DNA of 64,000 nucleotides from Lepus europaeus. Taxonomy: Eukaryota > Chordata > Mammalia > Lagomorpha > Leporidae. This document shows, piece after piece, positions 48,446 through 61,240 of the stretch. The notes beneath the pieces are model-generated. The model had not been told where the DNA came from, ran no database searches, and saw only the letters and a list, made by a program, of their open reading frames with translations. The position numbers and the translations under genes were made by a program. Where the stretch lies: the NCBI RefSeq assembly GCF_033115175.1, contig NC_084836.1, forward strand, positions 86,084,253 to 86,148,252. The letters are read 5' to 3'. How positions within the stretch are numbered: position 1 is the first letter of the stretch; each line of letters opens with the position of its first letter.

Positions 48446-49344
48446 GAGTTTTACAATCTTTCTGCCCCCTCTAACTCCTGCATTCACTATGAGGATCACT
48501 CAACAGATAAAACATATGAAACTTCTTAACATAAATGAAAGAGGTGGTAATTATGGAGAAATAGATTCAAATACAAACTAAATTTCTCAAGTACTAAAAG
48601 AAAACGATCCAATCAGAGTTGAACTGAGGAGAAACAATCCCATCGGCCTCTTTAGGAGGAAAGATGATTTTATGTTCATCAGAAACCATTTTTCTCTTCA
48701 AATGATACAAGTCGTTTAATTATGGAAGAAGTTTATGAGGGCCCTCAGGTCTCCAGCAAAGCCTTGCAGAGTCACACTGTTAGCAGGAAGCCCACTCCAC
48801 CACTTTCACAATCAGACACCTGCTGGGAGAACCCACGATGGTCGAAATCAGGTCACCCTTTGCAAAGGACAAATTCATAACCATCTTCTGAGTTACCTGC
48901 CTTAGAAATTGAATTTCTTCAGGACTGCAGGCTCCCTTTCAGCACATGAGCTAACATCACTGGAGGAAGCAAGGAATAGAGATTTATTGCCTAACAATCT
49001 AGTGGTTTAAACCACTCTCCTTTGAGAAACTGGACTGACTGGATTCCTAGTCCTGGCCCTATAGAGAAAAATGACCACTTTTTTCTGGAGTTGATTTTTT
49101 TTTTCAAAGTCACCTAATTTTATTTGAAAGATTTCAAAGGTCTCTGAGAATCCCTCTAAGGTAATTTTCTCAGCAACAACTTGAGCATTAGAAGCATCTA
49201 CTGTCCTAGGAAATAGACAGCAAGTATTTTAGCTCTACTTTTGTCAATTGTGATCTGAGAAAATCACATATAGTTAATAAAGTTTAATAAAATTTAAGCT
49301 ACCTCACTAAATATCACCTTCCTCCTTTATAGGTAGTTGGGTTT
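48446..49344. other. Intron, no gene seen
   Basis: Mixed composition with no recognised repeat or exon. Confidence 0.45.
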
Positions 49345-49490
49345 GCCATAGATCAGGGTTGGCAAACTGTTCTGTGAAAGGTCAGGTAGTAACTATTTCA
49401 AGTCTTATGTCCATATAACCCCTGTAGCAATTACTCAACTCTGTCACATGAAAGTACCCACAGATAATATACAAACAAATAGACATGGTT
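49345..49490 (-). mobile_element. hAT-like DNA transposon fragment, reverse
   Basis: It reads cagggttggcaaactgttct, gtgaaaggtcaggtagtaac and gcaattactcaactctgtca, the opposite orientation of the element at 25120. Confidence 0.7.
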
Positions 49491-49497
49491 CTGCTCT

Positions 49498-50318
49498 AAA
49501 AAAAAAAAAAAAAACTTAAAAATAAATAAAGATAACAAGCATGGCCGACACCTGTAAAAGGATCCTGAGCTCAGGGATCCTTGGCCAGCATCATGCCATA
49601 CCTGAATTTCTCTTTGTGCTGAATGCAGCTTTTCATGTCAGTTCCTCATAGGAATTTCAAAAGGTTTGATGAGCTAGTGTTTCAGAGTACTATGATTTCT
49701 TGATGAAGGGCACAAGAGAAGTACTAATTATTATCAACAGTACCTTTTAAGCTACTATCATCTGATTATTATTGCACCTGGGAACAGAAGAAGGGGTTTG
49801 ATTCATACTACTCATTCAAACACATTATGCTATGGTTTTTCACCCTAGAGTTTTCCTTTAAACGATTAATGAAAAACTGTGAGTTGCATGCTAATATCAT
49901 CTTTTGATATGGTCCAAAGATGAAATAGAAGGAATAAAAGGAACAGCCTCCACAATTTTATATATACAGATTTAATATTCTTCCATTTGTCTTTTGGGAT
50001 TATTCAGCCCTAATCCTAGAAATGGAGCACTCTGAAGAAAAGATATTTGAGCTATGCTGAAAATCAGGAAATAAAGTTGATATGGTTTCTTTATTTTTAT
50101 CTTTTCCTCTTGAGGAATAGCTCCATTAAGAGTAAAGTTCTTAAGAGACTTTGGAACTGGATATATGTTAAAATATGATTTTAAAAATACAATGGATAAT
50201 TGACACTAACTTCATCATTTCAGGAATATTAGCATAACTTTTCTTTTTACCTCCCACCAACCACCAATTACCAACTAGCTTACCACTTTTAACAATTAAT
50301 TCATTTGAAAGATATTTC
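49498..50318. other. Intron, no gene seen
   Basis: An A run at 49498-49515 and otherwise unassigned AT-rich sequence. Confidence 0.45.
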
Positions 50319-50319
50319 T

Positions 50320-51480
50320 TGAATATTCATTATACATAGAGGTCCCTGTTAGACAGGTAGAAAGTTCACATAGATGACAATAAAAGGTAGCAAGTATAAG
50401 GTTCCCTCAGTGGGTTATCATGCAGTCTTCTGGAGTCTGAAGAAAATTAAGGTATTTTTAGCTGAGGTGATAACAGAAGACTTGTTTCACAGTAGAAGTG
50501 ATATTTAAATTGAGTCTGGAAGAGGGATACAAAGGAGAACTAAAGCTTTCTACATAGTACCAAATAAAGACCTCATGCACACATATAGCATTTTGAACAG
50601 CTCATATTGTTCCAAAGTTTTAAGTAGTTCAAGATACGGCAGTAAATCATGGAAGGCCAAAGGTTGAGCAAGTCTGCATTTAAGGAAAATCCCATTGGAA
50701 GCCTTTGAGACAAGTAGAGTTACATTTTATTCATTCATTCAATAATGATCTTCTCTATTAAGTGTCAGCCATTTGTACAAGGTGTATGGATACACCAAGA
50801 AATGAAAAAGATGGGGAAAAATAGTCATTGCCCTTATTCTCATAGAGGCAGACATAATAATAGACAAAATAAATAAATGTAAATGATATATATTTGAAGT
50901 TTGAAGTTTTAATTCAACAGACACATGGCTATAATTGAAGCAGAGAAGGGATTATAAACATTATTTTAGAGTGATATCTGAAGTTACATTTAAGCATACT
51001 ATATAAGGTAGCCATGTTAGTACTTTGAATAACAGAATTCCAGGAAGAAAGAATGCCAGTGCAAAGGCACTGAGGATCAGGAAAGCAGCCTTTGTGAGGA
51101 ACTTGCCGTTGTGGGGAGAAGCACAGGGGATATGACAAAGAGGTAAGGTTACGTTATACGTGGCCTTATAAACAACTGCAAGGACACTGATTTAGATATA
51201 TGAACCACCAGGATTGTGCAGAACAGATTGCAGGAGATAAAGAATTAGAAACAGCGATAACAGTCAAAAAGTTATTTTGTGGGTGAAGAGGTCACAAAAA
51301 AATACAATCATTTGATCTGCATTCATTCATATTAATTCAGCACATATTTATAAGCCAGTATGTAAGAAAGTGACAGCATAACCATGACTAAGATAGACAG
51401 CTCCTGCTTCCATGAAGCTGAGCATCTGGTGGAATGATGAAAGTGTAAATAGTGATGTCCCACAGGTTGAAAAGTTTCTA
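50320..51480 (-). mobile_element. L2 LINE copies in tandem, reverse orientation
   Basis: At least two partial copies follow each other (about 50320-50720 and 50725-51270), with a third fragment to about 51480. Each shows reversed L2 words: cattcattcaataatgatc, cagacataataatagaca, agaatgccagtgcaaaggca, and tacgtggccttataaaca. This may be separate insertions or a rearranged copy. Confidence 0.6.
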
Positions 51481-54072
51481 AACATCTGTAGAAATCTAAA
51501 TGTTTTATGAATCCAGAAGACATGTAATACAGTACAAGAGAAGATCCCCCAAAAGATTCATTTAATAAATGGTCCTTTATCTACTTCTTAAATCATTTCT
51601 TTCAGGATAGCCTTCGAAGCAATAGAGGAGAATATTCTTTCTACTGTTTCAGTTTCTTTTGAAAAAATGATTGGATAGTCTTATGTCAAAGGAAATGATT
51701 CAAAACATCCAAGCAGTGAAGGATTAGCTACATATCTATGCCTTATCATTTCACCAATCCTGAGGAGTCACAGAACACAGATTATAAGCAAAATTAATTC
51801 AAATATAAACATTTATGAATATATTAATTTAGCAAGAAGGAAAAAAAAGGTCCAAACTCACAAAGTTTGTCTGTAACCGAGACAATAGCATTTCCCAAAT
51901 AAATTGCTGATGCATGAAGATATTATCACTTGTGGCTGGATGACTGGCTTTAGTAGCCCTGTAATGATAAACCCACTGTCTCAGAGGAAAGATAGGAACT
52001 AGTTTCTGCTGTCAAACTGTCATGGAATTATTAAATATGGAGGGGAAAAATGACCCAAACAGTATGTAATGAGCTCCCTTTTCATTCCTTCACTACAAAA
52101 GCACATCTGTGAATTGTTAATGACTCTGAAATAGATGAACCAAATTGATGAAAAAGAAAAAATATCTTTCAGGAACAGGGAAAAGGAAAATGAACACACA
52201 CAATGTTTACAAAACATAATTTAAAATATAAGGGCTTGTGAAAGTACTATGAAATACTATATAGTGATATACAAATGTAAACTATTATTCATTTTCATAT
52301 TGTTTTTCTCTATGGTTTTAATACAAGTCATTAATCTTTCAAAATATACAGAAATACCAAGACCTTTTACAAACAGTCCATGTTTGTGACTTTTATGAGG
52401 TGGCATTGCCGTGATTGCTAATTTCTAGTCTATGGATTTTTTTTTTTTTCCTAAACATGACCTGGGTGCTGCATGTGGTAACTTGAGTATGTATCAGGCT
52501 CTGAGTATCTCAGCTCACATGGATTCTGTACCAAGCTTTGTGGTCTAACTTTCCATGGCTTCAGCTTTTGTCCTGAGACTCACTTGCACCAGGACTGCCA
52601 TGAAAGCCACAGTTTAGCTCAAAGATATGACCCAATTATGGGAATTCTGCAAACACAAGTATTGAGTTATTGATCTTTATGCCTCGGTACCTAGTACTGT
52701 ACAAGTCTTCAATAACTCTCAAGTAGCAGTAATGAAATTGATGGAAAGTTGAATAGGGATGCCAAATGGAAGCAAGCACATTTAAAAAAATATAACACTA
52801 ATATCAACCTGTACAACAGAGCTACCATTTTAATTGATCACTATACACAAAAAGCTTTATTTAATATTCTATATTCCAAGTAGGATGCTATTCGTGTAAA
52901 ACACTAACAGAGAAAGAAAAAACTATTAGAGAAAAAATTAATCCGTTATAATTAATATACTTTCACTACCAACTCACTGAGAGCAATACAGAATGCAGTA
53001 TTATGTGTATGAAGACAAATATTACTTTAATATGTTGCTATCTACAACTCCCTACATTTAAATATAAGTAACCTTTAAAATATAAAACACTTTCTATTTA
53101 TACATAACCATGGAAAATTCATTCTTACACAACTTGTCTATACAGAATCCAAATAGTGTCCTACAGATTATGCTATAATTGTTTTAGTCATGATTTCGCC
53201 ATTGTTAAAGCAAAAATAAAAGCCAGTCTCATTTTTACACAAAATAGATTCACAGATTTAGGATGCATACAAAGAAGCAAGTGAATAACATAGTCAGTAA
53301 ATTGTTGCCTCAATGTACGGGTCAATGCACACCTTAATTTTGTAAGGAAATCCTCTACCTCCACTGCCATGCCCAGAAGGTTATGTGATTCAACAACCAC
53401 AACATCAACAACAACAACAACAACAAAAAGCGGGGAAAGGAAAGAAAAACTGTACCTTTAACTAGTTTCTCTCTCAGTATTTTTACTTCACCCTACTTCA
53501 TCCAGTTAGCTAAATGACTAAGCAACAAGGTCAATCAAATGTAATACTTCTCTCTATTCAAATATAATGGAAATTTTGACCATTCTGCATTCATAAGAGC
53601 AAATACATTCTCACACTGACAACCACATTCCATTGGCTTTTCCTGAAAGCAAAGTGTGACAGATGCCTTGGCTGTAATTGCCAATCAGCCTTTACATGGC
53701 AGCTGCAAACACAATACATCACTTTGATCTCCTTTGCTCTAAACACATTCACAATCAAGAAATCTGAACAAGGAATAAGAAATTGGCATCATTTCCAGAA
53801 GCTTGTCACTCCATGGCACTTAAATACTCTAACGTATATTTTGCTCGTATTTTTATTTCCCTGTCTCAGAGACACTCTAAGACCTGAACAAAAATTACTT
53901 ACATTATATGCATGTATATTCATTTGGAAAACACATTTTCTTGCCATATATACAAGCAAATTTAATTAAATACCATCAAGATAATTTCCTTTATCAAATA
54001 TATACTTGAGGAATAAAAACAAGGTAAGGTTTCTCATCTGATTCTGAAACAGTGTTCAAAAGTTGTACTCAC
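51481..54072. other. MACROD2 intron just downstream of the exon
   Basis: About 2.6 kb of AT-rich intron without recognised repeats except a (CAA)n tract at about 53399-53428 and short T/A runs. No second exon recognised. Confidence 0.5.
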
Positions 54073-54189
54073 ACTTTGCAGGGAGGTCATAACCACAGGT
54101 GATTTTCGCATGTCCCGTCTCACAACCATTCAGGGTTCGGCATTCAGCTAGCAAGCAGGGGCCAGCTGCTCTATGAATGCAGCCATCCA
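54073..54189 (-). CDS. MACROD2: MACROD2 internal coding exon (macrodomain substrate loop)
   Basis: This is a single internal exon of the mono-ADP-ribosyl hydrolase MACROD2, which removes ADP-ribose from acidic residues of modified proteins and deacetylates O-acetyl-ADP-ribose. On the minus strand the exon is preceded by a pyrimidine-rich acceptor ending in cttccttag and a branch-point-like gctaact whose A is at about 54209. It is followed by the donor GT|gtgagt. The exon is 117 bp and phase 1/1: the first codon (Val) is completed by an upstream G, and the last T opens the next codon, expected to be Tyr. The only open frame begins [14 protein letters not shown] and ends [10 protein letters not shown]. 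This matches the segment after the GGGG turn of the MACROD2 macrodomain. The Asp and His four residues apart correspond, from my memory of the human protein, to Asp102 and His106, so the exon covers about residues 101-139. The paralogue MACROD1 differs at several of these positions. Neighbouring exons are not in the window, as expected for a gene with very long introns. Confidence 0.95.
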
Positions 54190-54732
54190 CTAAGGAAGAG
54201 AGAAAAAGTTAGCTTATATTTGGCCTTTTGGAAACAAATGTAAAATCAAAATGGAAAAAAAAAAAAAAGAAGGAAATAAGTTTGTTCCACTTGGAAAACC
54301 TTAGCCCTGTAGAAGAAAACCCATGATATCCAATTCTCTCTCTCGATTTTCTCTCACAAACCCTAGGTTGAAGTCCAGACTACCATTTACAAGTTACGTG
54401 ATGCCTTCAAGACCCACTTCCTTTAAAAAAATTCTGTGTCAATACGTACATGGAAAAGCTTAAACACTTCACCAAAAACCTGTTAACAATTCAGCAATAT
54501 TGCAGGTTACAAAATAAACATACAAAAACAGTAATTTTTTAAATAATGGCACTACAGAGTTCTGCATAGAATTTGCATAATTATGTGCATAGGAGGCATT
54601 CAACATAGTATAGTGTTATGTATAGTGCTATGTGCCACTTTTATGGCAGCTATCTTAAAGACCTTATGTTGAAATTTTGTATAAAATTTATAATAACTCT
54701 TTTCCTTACTTAAAAGTTGAGCTGTAGAGAAG
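54190..54732. other. MACROD2 intron just upstream of the exon
   Basis: The branch point and pyrimidine tract of the exon acceptor lie at about 54190-54215. The rest has an A run (54254-54268) and no gene. Confidence 0.55.
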
Positions 54733-55109
54733 CAGGGCAGGTATTCAGACTAGTGGATAAGATGTTGGTTAAAATGTTTGTGTCCCATACAGAGTGCCTG
54801 TTTCCCAGATCCAGTTCCTAATTATGGTCTTTTGCCCACACAGATCCTGAAAAGCAGCAGTGGTCATTTAAGTAATTGGATTCCTGCCATCCTATGAGAG
54901 ACCCACATTGAGCCCCTGGATCCCAGCTTCTGCCCTAGCCCACCCCTGGCCATTGCAGGCATCTGAATACTGAATCAGTGCATGGGAGCTTATTCTGTTT
55001 CTCAAATAAGTAAGTATATTGAAAAATGAAAAACAAAAAACAGATCTCTCTGTCTCCCTCCCACTTTGTAATTTTGAATTTCAAATAAATAAACAATTCT
55101 TAAAAAAAA
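54733..55109 (+). mobile_element. C-SINE, old copy
   Basis: It reads gggcaggtattcagactagt, the cccagatccagttcctaat region and ctgatcccagcttctgccc-like core, ending aatttcaaataaataaacaa. Confidence 0.8.
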
Positions 55110-55985
55110 GGGAGAATATGATAGCCACCATTTACTACCCAGAGAACTTTTCAACATTATGATACTCATTCCCTCACTATTTAAATATGCACACACATTC
55201 AGCTTTTTTCTTACAAAAAAAGCAAATCAGTAAACATTGTTCAAACTCTGTAAGCAACCTTACATTTTTGAATTTATTATATAAAATTATTAACACAAAT
55301 GTTAAAGTGCAAAAGTTACAATAATTCAGTTGTTTGCAACAGTGAAAACTTGGAGCTACCGAGATGTCCATCAATAGGCAGCTGGTTAAATAATAATTAA
55401 AAACAAAAGTACTTTAATGTCATGGTCTATTATACAGCTATCAAAAATAGCAAACTTTATAGCTAAATAGAATTTTAAGCATAAAAAGATTTCATAGTGA
55501 AAATGTCAAATTTGGAACAATATACATAGTATGGTCACCACAAAGTTATACTCATATATACACATACACTTATACATATATCCATATATATATATATGTT
55601 GGAAAAATATATACCTAAGTCATGTGATCACTGGATGCAAAACACTGGGTGAGACTATCAGAAAACAATTTATATCCTAACTATCTATGTTTGACCTTCT
55701 TTATAAAGGTTTCAAGAGAACAGTATTTTAAAGTGAATAGATATTCTTAGTGGCAAAGAGATAGAGTCACTTTGAAATGGATAACTAAAATAGGATTTGC
55801 TAGTATACATAATCATATGCTGTCAAATATTGCCTGTATTATTTATACTACAGCCTAATACAGTTTGCAGATATCTAATTCTCAAAATCTTTATGGTTAT
55901 ACCAGTACTTCTGACTGCATTAGGGCAATGAAAGTCTATCTGAAGGGCTGTCTCATAATAATGTCTACAGTTTAAATGTATTAAA
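55110..55985. other. Intron; TATA-type repeat
   Basis: An atatatatatatgttgg-type AT tract lies near 55580-55600. No exon seen. Confidence 0.5.
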
Positions 55986-55989
55986 TGTA

Positions 55990-56170
55990 TCTATGTGTTA
56001 GGTATTGCACTGAGAATTACCTTGCAATGTAGATACTAACTTTATTATCTATATGTTATAGAAGCTTAGAAAAGTGTAGTGATTTGCCAATGTTCACAAA
56101 GTACTGGCAATGTAACTCAGATCCTCCAGATTTGTAGGACTTGAATAAACATAGCTTTCTCTCAATTCTT
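55990..56170 (-). mobile_element. MIR, reverse orientation
   Basis: It reads aagcttagaaaagtgtagtg, atttgccaatgttcacaaag, tactggcaatgtaactcaga, the reversed MIR core. Confidence 0.7.
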
Positions 56171-56510
56171 GCATTGGGATATTGAAACACTATGTTTCAT
56201 TATTTTTAAAGTTTCTTAATTACATTTAACATCGATAATGTGCATACATTTGCACAGATTTTTAAGTGTGCCCTTTTGGTGGGCTTTAAGAAATGTATAT
56301 ACGACCATACATTAATAAATTTAATAAACATGTAATAATGATGCTCATAATACTACAAAAATGTTTCCATAAACCCAAAAATGTCTCTTGTGCCCTTTCC
56401 ATCCGATTGCCCCTGTGACTACCCTGAAGGAGCCCATGTTCAGATTTATGTCACCATAATTTTACTTGTGGCAAAACTCAAATTTCATATATCCATTTAC
56501 TCAGCATATT

Positions 56511-56838
56511 TTTTTTTTGACAGGCAGAGTTAGACAGTCAGAGAGAGACAGAGACAGAGAGAAAAATCTCCCTTTTTCCATTGGCTCACCCCTCAAATGG
56601 CCGCTGTGGCCGGCGCACTGCGCTGATCCGAAGTCAGGAGCCAGGTGCTTCTCCTGGTCTCCCATGCAGGTGCAGGGCCCAAGGACTTGGGCCATCCTTC
56701 ACTGCCTTCCCAGGCCACAGCAGAGAGCTGGACTGGAAGAGGAACAACCGGGACAGAACTGGCGCCCCAACCGGGATTAGAACCCAGAGTACCGGCGCCG
56801 CAGGCAGAGGATTAGCCTAGAGAGCTGGGGCGCCAGCC
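56511..56838 (-). mobile_element. C-SINE, young copy, reverse orientation
   Basis: A short T run and gacaggcagagttagacagt lead into the reversed body and a head ending gagctggggcgccagcc. No clear target repeat was found. Confidence 0.92.
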
Positions 56839-57289
56839 TAGTGATCCATTTTCATTTCCATTGGACAAGTACCTTTGAATGAAATTCCTGGGTAGGTATA
56901 CATTACACTTATATAAAGAACACACAGTTTTATGAAGTCAATGTACCAAATTACACAAACCTCCACCAATGTATGAGAGTTGAAATTTTGGCCTTGGTGT
57001 CATCAACCTATTTAACTTTAGCAAATCTAATTGCACTGAAGATATAGTCAATATACATTTCCCTATGACTAATTATGTAAAGTAACTTTCCAAGTCTTTA
57101 TTGGCCACCATCTTCTGCTTGAAAGTGCCTGTTCATGTATTTTGCGAATTATATACATATATTACATATATATTTATATATATATAAATGAATTGGGTAG
57201 GATAAAAGATAACCAAGCTCCATATGCAAGCATAGTAACTATATTTTGAATTTTTCATGATACTCTGGATAAAACTCTTTTATTTTCTT
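56839..57289. other. Intron, AT-rich
   Basis: A tatatatttatatatatata-type stretch lies at about 57155-57190. No gene. Confidence 0.5.
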
Positions 57290-57700
57290 CCTGAGCATGG
57301 GGCTAGATAGTGTCTCCCAGTCACATTTGTGGTTGGGGTGGATCATGAGGTCTAGCCTTGTTTAAAGGGGATGAACAAGTGATGGAACTACTTCTATGTC
57401 TAGTCTCTAAAACTTTCATGCATAATCCTTCTGCACGTGACCTTCCTTGTCTGCAGGCCAGATGCATAGTCTCCAGGGCAGGGCATCCATCATCAACTGC
57501 AGAAGATGGTGCAGTGCTGAGATGGAAGGTGCCTGAATCCCAAATGACAGTGTGGAACAGAACTCCATTCTATGCCCACATTCCATTCCAGACAGTGAAT
57601 CAAGTGATAGATAAACCTTCATTATGTATAGCCACTGAGGTTTGGGGACGTTTGTGGCAGTCAATTTCCATGACTAATACATTCACTTCTGTCATAAATT
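57290..57700 (+). mobile_element. Ancient LTR-like relic (family unresolved)
   Basis: It reads cctgagcatggggctagata, gtgtctcccagtcacatttg, later gaagatggtgcagtgctgag and ends atagccactgaggtttgggg, acgtttgtggcagtc. This is the order of an old eutherian repeat whose 3' end resembles LTRs. The 138-codon plus-strand frame over it is not a recognised protein. Confidence 0.55.
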
Positions 57701-59112
57701 ACAGAATGGTACTTTTCATTCAGGTGATTGTGGCTATTTTTTTTAAACTGTTGAGAAAAAAAATTTCGGATTGATTACTGGAAAAACATTTTATCTTAGC
57801 CAATTTCATCCTCCTAGGTTTGTCTCAGAGTCTTTAATCATGCTGGAATCTGAAGACTCTGTGAACACCAGCAGTCAGTCTCTCTTACTCATTCAAATAG
57901 CTGCTCTTCCTACTTAGTGATTGAAGCCAGACTAACGGAAGATAAGAGTTGCGAACTGCCTAGAAACTGCAGATGGTATAGTCTGCCAGTACTGGGGTGA
58001 ACACTGAGCTCTTTGATGGGACTGCTGTTCATCAAGGTTGAGGGGAGTCTAGTTGCAGCTCCTAATAAAGGGCATGCTTGCTGCTGTACTGACACATCAT
58101 GCCATTTACCATGCTGACAATGAGGACAAAACAGAACACTCACAGGCAGATGGCTAACCAAGGCAAGGGCCTCGAGTCACTGACATACTTCCTCCAAAAC
58201 TCTAGTAAATGTTAAATTCAGAGACCTTCCTCTTATTAGGCGATCTTAGTTCTGTTTCCTTAGACTAACATCAAGGAATTAATGCTGTCTGAGGGTAGGG
58301 TGGAAAGATGGGTTTTGATTGTGCTTGGGGGGAATAGTTTTTCTCTCTTTCATCAATGTTATCTTCAGGCTTAGAGTTTGAGACTGTTCTTATAGCATAG
58401 TCTTACCCCACTATTTAAATAGGTAAATAAAGACAAACAAAATGGAATATGAAACCACTTCATTTTTTTTTTTTTTTAGACCTAAGATTTATGTAACCCT
58501 TTGGATTCCAGTCTGCCCCTTTGGCATTTCTCAAATAAAGCCCATGAACATGTTGATCTTGAGAACAGGAGTGAAAAAGCAAGCCACAAACCGATGAAGA
58601 GAAATTTGTCAGATACTGTGGCCAGTGAATGTAAGAACAACAACAACAAAAAAGACAAGAGTTCTCAACATGGGTTTAGAAAAATATCAAAAGTATCACT
58701 TAGTGAAATCCAGTTATTTTAGAAATTGTCACTGTGAGCTCTCATTGTCTTACAAAGTCAATTTTCTAAACAGTTTGTAGCAAGGGAGATTTTGAAGTTC
58801 TTAGATTTTCACATATTCATTTAAAACTTTTGTAAATAAAAGATGATCACTTAATATAATGGCAGTCACACAAATCATATTAGCCTGAGCCATAAGAGGT
58901 TTCCAGCACTACTCAGAAGCCCAAGAGGATACAATGGGGAGGCTCTTTTGAATCAGATTTACATGAATTTGGTAAACAACTACCTCACAAAAAGCATTCT
59001 TTTAAGATTGCTGTGAAGGAATCAAACCACAACAACAACAATAATTGTGTCCCATCCGCTGAGGATTCCCAATGTGCCTAGTAGCCTGACTTGCGAGCCT
59101 TCACTTTCTTTA
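57701..59112. other. Intron, no gene seen
   Basis: A T run at about 58463-58479 and two short CAA tracts (near 58638 and 59031). No exon recognised. Confidence 0.45.
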
Positions 59113-59114
59113 CG

Positions 59115-59340
59115 AGGTGGTGTTGCAAATTGGAAAGAGGATGGTTCTGGAGTTAGACAGTAGATATTTTCTTCCTGGTGCCATTTAACTCACTGTGCCT
59201 TGTTTTTTTTTCCATATACAAAATGGGGGTCCTGAGAGGACCTCCATTAAAAATCATGGGATTTTTTTTGAGCAAACTGACAAGTACTTTGAATAATGCC
59301 TGTTATATAGCAAGCATGCAATAAATTTTGGCCATGTTCT
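59115..59340 (+). mobile_element. MIR, nearly full length, forward
   Basis: It reads gaggatggttctggagttag, ttaactcactgtgccttg, atacaaaatgggggtcctga, and ttatatagcaagcatgcaat then aaatttt, the whole MIR order. Confidence 0.8.
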
Positions 59341-59349
59341 CACATTCAT

Positions 59350-59490
59350 CATTAAAAATGTTAAAGGCAGGATCCATTTGGATCTCTATTAAATAAAAAA
59401 GTGGAAGTTAAATGATTAGTGCAAAGTCATCTGGGGCTTGGGTCAGAATCACTGTGCGCCTGAATTTAAAGCATGTGTTCCTAATTTCTA
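59350..59490 (-). mobile_element. MIR-like fragment, reverse orientation
   Basis: It reads gaagttaaatgattagtgca, aagtcatctggggcttgggt and gcctgaatttaaagcatgtg, the reversed MIR core. Confidence 0.55.
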
Positions 59491-60572
59491 CTTTCTCCCA
59501 CCTCCCTTCATACAAAATAGTACGAACCATGGTCTCTTCCCTTGGAAACTATGCAAATAGAACAAAAAGGCCCTTGAGACAGAGAGGAACAACTCCAGCT
59601 GAGCCATCCTAGACTAGCCAGTGCTCAACTTTCCTGGCAACTCACCAGCACATGAGTAAGCCCAGCTAAGAGCCAAAGAAATCTCCACCTTTATATTGAA
59701 TCATAGAATAATGAGTTATTTCAAGCTACTAAACTTTAAAGATATTTGTTACACAAATACACATCATCAACACTATCATTGTCATCATCATCACCATGAA
59801 AAAATATACTAAACAATAATCTCACTGCAAACACAAAGAAACAGCTTTTTGTTGTCCTAACTCTTGGAGGGGAAAAAAAACGTAGCTAAAGTGAGCCAAT
59901 GAAAAGCTGATTCCATTAGAGGTCACCTGCACCCTGCATGAAAGATTTGTGCTTTAGGTCCTGAACAGCAGCAGTGTTCCCTTTAGGGAGAAGAAGAAAT
60001 ATCTGTGAGAAAATACAATGACAAGGAGATTCACATCTTGAAGCAACCCAGATGTGAGGAATTCGGTTTAGCTATGTGAGATTGCCTTAGGCTGACTTAA
60101 AAATTAGCCTCTTATGAACCTATTGATCTGGCTGGTCAATTTGAAGATGAACTTTGGAATGCAAACCCAGGAGAAGATGACAAGTATAATAGAATAAACC
60201 TTTCCACGTTCCAGATCAGGAACCTGGAGCAGTTTTTTTTTTTTTTTTTTTTTTGTTATGGAACACAACTTTAGCTTTTTTCAACTTTAACCCAAAACTT
60301 TAGGGACTGATCTTTAAAAACAATAAGATGCTCCTTTCTCATGGAATCTGAGACCCAACTCACGTGTGTATTAAGAGAACAATTACCTTTTTTTTTCATG
60401 TTATTGAGCTTGAATTCCCAAATGAGGAAAAATAATATTTCTCATAAATATTTATAATAGACTCTAAAATATTTTGGAAAAATATGAAGCAATGAACTTT
60501 CGCTTATCCATTAGGTTGGAGAATGAGACCATCAAGCTGATTGAAATTCTGATCAGAATATCAGATAGAAGG
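59491..60572. other. Intron; long T run
   Basis: A T run of about 22 at 60234-60255. No gene. Confidence 0.5.
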
Positions 60573-60685
60573 GTTCTTCAAAGACTGTGTAAAATGGAAT
60601 TCAAAGATGTTCATTTTGGTGCAAAAAATGTCAGTTCTATGCACACTTTTTCATTATGCACATTTTCATGAACTTATTAAAGATC
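60573..60685. mobile_element. Mariner-derived MITE fragment
   Basis: It starts gggttcttcaaagactgtgt, has attttggtgcaaaaaatgtc inside and ends attttcatgaacttattaaa, as in the copy at 46228. Confidence 0.65.
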
Positions 60686-60921
60686 TCACATATTTTTGGC
60701 TGATGCTAATATTATGGTAAAATTCTTTTAATATCTAACTATGAATTTCTTTCCACATATCCATGTTCTTCATTAAAAAAATCAACCAATGAGATATCAT
60801 TATGATATCAAATATTGGTTGCCTACCACATTTTCCCACTAATAGAATTCCTATATTAATGGGGGTGCCAATGCTCAACGTAAAATCTATACTTACCAGC
60901 ATCTCCTCCAAAGATGAAAAA

Positions 60922-61240
60922 ATGAGTAGATATTGTGGCTCAGTGGTCTAAGCCCATGTGTGATACCCACATCCCATATGGGAGTGCCTGTTTAAGTCCC
61001 TGCTCTTTTGCTTTTGACCCAGTTTCCTGCTAGTGCATCTTGGAAGGCAGCATATCATGGCCCAACCATTGTGTCCTTACCATTCATTTGTGAGAGTTTT
61101 TGGGTCCTGGTTTGGACCTGGCCCAGACTTGGGCGCATTTGAGGAGTGAGCCAATGGATGGAAGATATCTGTCAACACCTCCTTCTCTGCCACTCTGCCT
61201 TTAAAACAAGCAAGTAATTTTTTTTTTTTCAAAAAAGAGA
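60922..61240 (+). mobile_element. C-SINE, old copy
   Basis: It reads agtagatattgtggctcagt, gtttaagtccctgctctttt and ends ccactctgcctttaaaacaa before a T run. Confidence 0.8.

Noticed and set aside
53188-53400. Second MACROD2 exon (a YVIH-containing minus-strand frame)
   Set aside because: The expected continuation after YVIH (TVGP) is absent and there are no matching splice sites; the four residues match by chance.
57358-57774. 138-codon plus-strand frame
   Set aside because: It coincides with an ancient LTR-like repeat and shows no recognised domain.
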